Of a stretch of 6,622 bases of DNA, positions 4,442-6,622 are shown piece by piece. The notes below the pieces were generated by a model. That model was not told the DNA's origin and ran no database searches. It was given only the letters and a program-made list of their open reading frames with translations. The position numbers and the translations under genes were made by a program. Within the stretch, counting starts at the first letter, position 1, and each line of letters begins with the position of its first letter. Source of the DNA: Flavobacteriaceae bacterium (GTDB lineage Bacteria > Bacteroidota > Bacteroidia > Flavobacteriales > Flavobacteriaceae). Where the stretch lies: positions 1-6,622 of the forward strand of contig JAAZXZ010000083.1 of the NCBI GenBank assembly GCA_014239895.1. Direction: 5' to 3'.

Positions 4442-6622
4442 ATGAGAAAGATATTTTTATTTTCATTATTTTTTTTCATTTTCACAGCAACTATCAAAGC
4501 CCAAGAAAATACAACGGTTGATTGTAATGCTGGTCCTATTACCTCTACATTCTGCTACGACACAGGTGCAGACAATTCATATTTATTTACTAGTAGTGAT
4601 GGCAGTCCATTAAACCTAGTTATTGATTCTGGAGAAGTAGAAAATAATTGGGATGAACTTTTTGTGTATGACTCAGATGGTGTGACTGAATTAACTCCTG
4701 CACAACCTTTTTATGGCAATGGAGGAGATCTTTCAGGATTAACATTTCAATCCTCTGGGGATAATATAACTCTTGTTATTCAAGAAGATTCTAGTGTTAG
4801 CTGCGTTTCAAGTACTAGTATAGACCCTATAACCTTAACAGTATCTTGTGCTACTTGTGTAAATCCAACTGTTGATTTTGAAATGGTTAGTGATTGCCTT
4901 AATGCTCCTCAATTCTATATAGATGTAGATGTTACAGATTTAGGATCGGCAGGAAGTCTTACTATTGTAGACGATCAACCTGGCCCTAATACTATAAATG
5001 TATCCTCTACAGGGACCTATCAATTTGGGCCTTATGCAAATAATACTGATGTCCAAATTAATGTATTAAATGATGATGATGCTAATTGTTTTGCAAACAG
5101 TAATTCAATCACTCAAGAATTTTGTGCAATCACATCTGTAGACTGCTCAGCAGGTCCAATATCATCTTCATATTGCTATGGAAATAACGATACCACTGAA
5201 TTTGAATATGTAAGTTCTGATGGGTCTCCATTAAATCTAACAATAGATTCTGGATTAATAGAAGCAGGATGGGATATAATAATAGTTACGGATTCTAACG
5301 GAAGTATCCTTTTTCAAGGAGATAATGGTGGTAATCTAACAGGATTAACATTCCAATCAAGTGGAGATACAATTTATTTTGGTGTACAAACCGATGGCTC
5401 CATTAGCTGTCAATCATCCTCAACATACTCTGGAGGGATTGACTATACTGTAGCTTGTGCTACATGTACTAACCCTGCAGCTGAATATACAGTTATTGAT
5501 GATTGTGCCAATGGAGATCAATTCTTAATTGATGTAAATATAACAAGCATGGGAGATGCAGGATCCTTAACAATATCAGACAATTATGGAACAGCAACAG
5601 GACAAGCTACACAAACTGGAGTTGTACAAATGGGACCTTATCCATTCCTAACCGATATAGTAATAACCATTTCAAATGATCAAGATGTAAACTGTATAAT
5701 TAATAGTGATGCTATACAATTATTTTCCTGTCCGCCTGCAAATGATAATTGTAGTGGATCTATCGAGGCAGTAGTAAATACAGACCAGTCATGTTTACTA
5801 ACTACTTCTGGCACATTATCTGGCGCTTCGCCTTCAGGAAATGCTAGTTCATGTTTGGTTAGTGCCGATGATGATGTGTGGTTTGATTTTGTTGCTTTAA
5901 GTGAGGTACAATTAATTTCAATTGTAGACATATCAGGGTCAACAACTAGTTTAGGACATGCATTATATATTGGCACTGGAGGTGTAGACTGTAATACATT
6001 AACCGAGCTTTATTGCAGTAATGATACTTCAAGTATAACTCCAGATCTTACCCCTGGGGTTACATATTATGTTCGAGTTTTTTCAAATGGCACAAATAAT
6101 GAAAATGTAGATTTTGAGTTATGTGTTAAAGATGCTCCTGATAATACAGCATGTGAAAATGCATCTAACTTTTGTGGTGAAGGAGGTGCTTTATACGGTT
6201 CTAATATTTTTGATTTTCCAAGTATAGGTCAAATTGCATGTTTATATACAACTCCAAATCCATCATGGAATATTCTTCAAATCGGTGAATCTGGTACTAT
6301 AGATATACAAATTGTTCAAAACACACAATTTGATGATAATGGAAATGCTATTGGTGCTGGACTAGATGTAGATTTTGTGTTATGGGGTCCATTTGATTCT
6401 GATGAAGATTTTTGTGAGGCTGGAGTCTTAGACCAAGGATGTCCGGATCCTTTCAATTGTCCTAATAATACTTCCAATCCTAATTTTTATCCTTATGGAA
6501 ATATTGTAGATTGTAGCTATTCAATATACAGCGTAGAAAATCTAACAATTGAAAATGCGGTAAGTGGTGAAATATATGTGCTGCTTGTAACAAACTATTC
6601 TAATAATTCAGGAATAATCCAA
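4442..6622 (+). CDS. Large secreted modular surface protein, probable T9SS cargo (3' end outside window)
   Basis: The frame is open for 727 codons from ATG to the right edge with no stop. The first 20 residues (MRKIFLFSLFFFIFTATIKA) form a signal peptide, with likely cleavage before Q21, so the protein is exported. Two tandem units follow (about 27-233 and 234-430), each a CUB-like part with GSPLNL and LxGLTFQSSGD motifs plus a second, probably beta-sandwich, part. Residues 433-562 resemble a pre-peptidase C-terminal-like domain (DDDVWFDF at 476-483, LTPGVTYYVRVFSNG at 536-550). Residues 566-727 match a domain I know from flavobacterial surface proteins (LDVDFVLWGPF, VDCSYS, GEIYVLLVTNYSNNSG). 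Such proteins usually end in a type A or B T9SS sorting domain, which would lie beyond the window. No catalytic motif is visible; adhesion or matrix binding is only a guess. The region is rich in Asp, Asn, Ser and Thr. Confidence 0.85.
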   Translation, partial: MRKIFLFSLFFFIFTATIKAQENTTVDCNAGPITSTFCYDTGADNSYLFTSSDGSPLNLVIDSGEVENNWDELFVYDSDGVTELTPAQPFYGNGGDLSGLTFQSSGDNITLVIQEDSSVSCVSSTSIDPITLTVSCATCVNPTVDFEMVSDCLNAPQFYIDVDVTDLGSAGSLTIVDDQPGPNTINVSSTGTYQFGPYANNTDVQINVLNDDDANCFANSNSITQEFCAITSVDCSAGPISSSYCYGNNDTTEFEYVSSDGSPLNLTIDSGLIEAGWDIIIVTDSNGSILFQGDNGGNLTGLTFQSSGDTIYFGVQTDGSISCQSSSTYSGGIDYTVACATCTNPAAEYTVIDDCANGDQFLIDVNITSMGDAGSLTISDNYGTATGQATQTGVVQMGPYPFLTDIVITISNDQDVNCIINSDAIQLFSCPPANDNCSGSIEAVVNTDQSCLLTTSGTLSGASPSGNASSCLVSADDDVWFDFVALSEVQLISIVDISGSTTSLGHALYIGTGGVDCNTLTELYCSNDTSSITPDLTPGVTYYVRVFSNGTNNENVDFELCVKDAPDNTACENASNFCGEGGALYGSNIFDFPSIGQIACLYTTPNPSWNILQIGESGTIDIQIVQNTQFDDNGNAIGAGLDVDFVLWGPFDSDEDFCEAGVLDQGCPDPFNCPNNTSNPNFYPYGNIVDCSYSIYSVENLTIENAVSGEIYVLLVTNYSNNSGIIQ
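4520..5140 (+). repeat. First tandem CUB-like/beta-sandwich unit (residues 27-233)
   Basis: This unit begins DCNAGPITSTFCY and contains GSPLNL (54-59), LSGLTFQSSGD (97-107), CATC (136-139) and GPYAN (196-200). Its eight cysteines (28, 38, 121, 136, 139, 152, 216, 228) each have a counterpart in the next unit. Confidence 0.85.
5141..5731 (+). repeat. Second tandem CUB-like/beta-sandwich unit (residues 234-430)
   Basis: This unit begins DCSAGPISSSYCY and repeats GSPLNL (261-266), LTGLTFQSSGD (299-309), CATC (339-342) and GPYP (398-401). Its cysteines are 235, 245, 323, 339, 342, 355, 418 and 430. DNA similarity to the first unit is still visible, for example GGATTAACATT at 4737 and 5342, but many third positions differ, so the duplication is not recent. 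Confidence 0.85.

Noticed and set aside
4520..5731. Mobile element or recent duplication behind the repeated units
   Set aside because: The two units match at protein level but have many silent and replacement differences, stay in frame, and have no flanking inverted repeats or transposase.
5680..5976. 98-residue minus-strand open frame inside the secreted-protein gene
   Set aside because: It is opposite a continuous coding frame with clear domains and has no recognisable content or promoter.
1..6622. Undescribed defence, CRISPR, toxin-antitoxin or biosynthetic system
   Set aside because: Apart from DUF2480, every gene belongs to a known core family or a typical secreted-protein architecture; there are no spacer-like repeats, nuclease or toxin motifs, or mobile gene signatures.

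Overview
The window is AT-rich (roughly one third G+C by eye) and reads as a member of the Bacteroidota, most likely a flavobacterium. Three things point there: the SUF operon order sufD-sufS-sufE-sufT-DUF2480, the absence of Shine-Dalgarno sequences with A-rich stretches before starts, and a secreted protein built from modules typical of type IX secretion cargo.

Bases 1-3116 (+ strand) hold the 3' part of a SUF iron-sulfur cluster assembly operon. The C-terminal part of SufD is cut by the left edge. It is followed by the cysteine desulfurase SufS, the sulfur acceptor SufE, a MIP18/DUF59 protein of the SufT type, and a DUF2480 protein. The genes are tightly packed: TAA of sufD abuts ATG of sufS, then gaps of 35, 2 and 13 bp. 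SufS releases sulfur from cysteine, SufE carries it as a persulfide to the SufBCD scaffold (sufB and sufC presumably lie just upstream), and the SufT-like protein probably helps mature or deliver clusters. DUF2480 has no known role, but its position and cysteines suggest a link to the pathway.

Bases 3113-4291 (- strand) encode the ribosome-associated GTPase HflX. It meets the DUF2480 gene tail to tail, and the two share the palindrome CTAG as part of both stop codons. A weak hairpin plus T-tract for hflX lies over this junction. Both sufE and hflX appear to start with TTG.

Bases 4292-4441 are an AT-rich divergent intergenic region with a good candidate -7 element for hflX. From 4442 to the right edge runs an open, unfinished gene for a large exported protein. 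It has a signal peptide, two tandem ~200-residue CUB-like/beta-sandwich units with all eight cysteines conserved in each, a PPC-like domain, and a domain common in flavobacterial T9SS surface proteins. No RNA gene, mobile element or CRISPR array was seen. Most of the window is ordinary core genome; the points most worth following are the DUF2480 protein and the repeated disulfide-rich surface protein.
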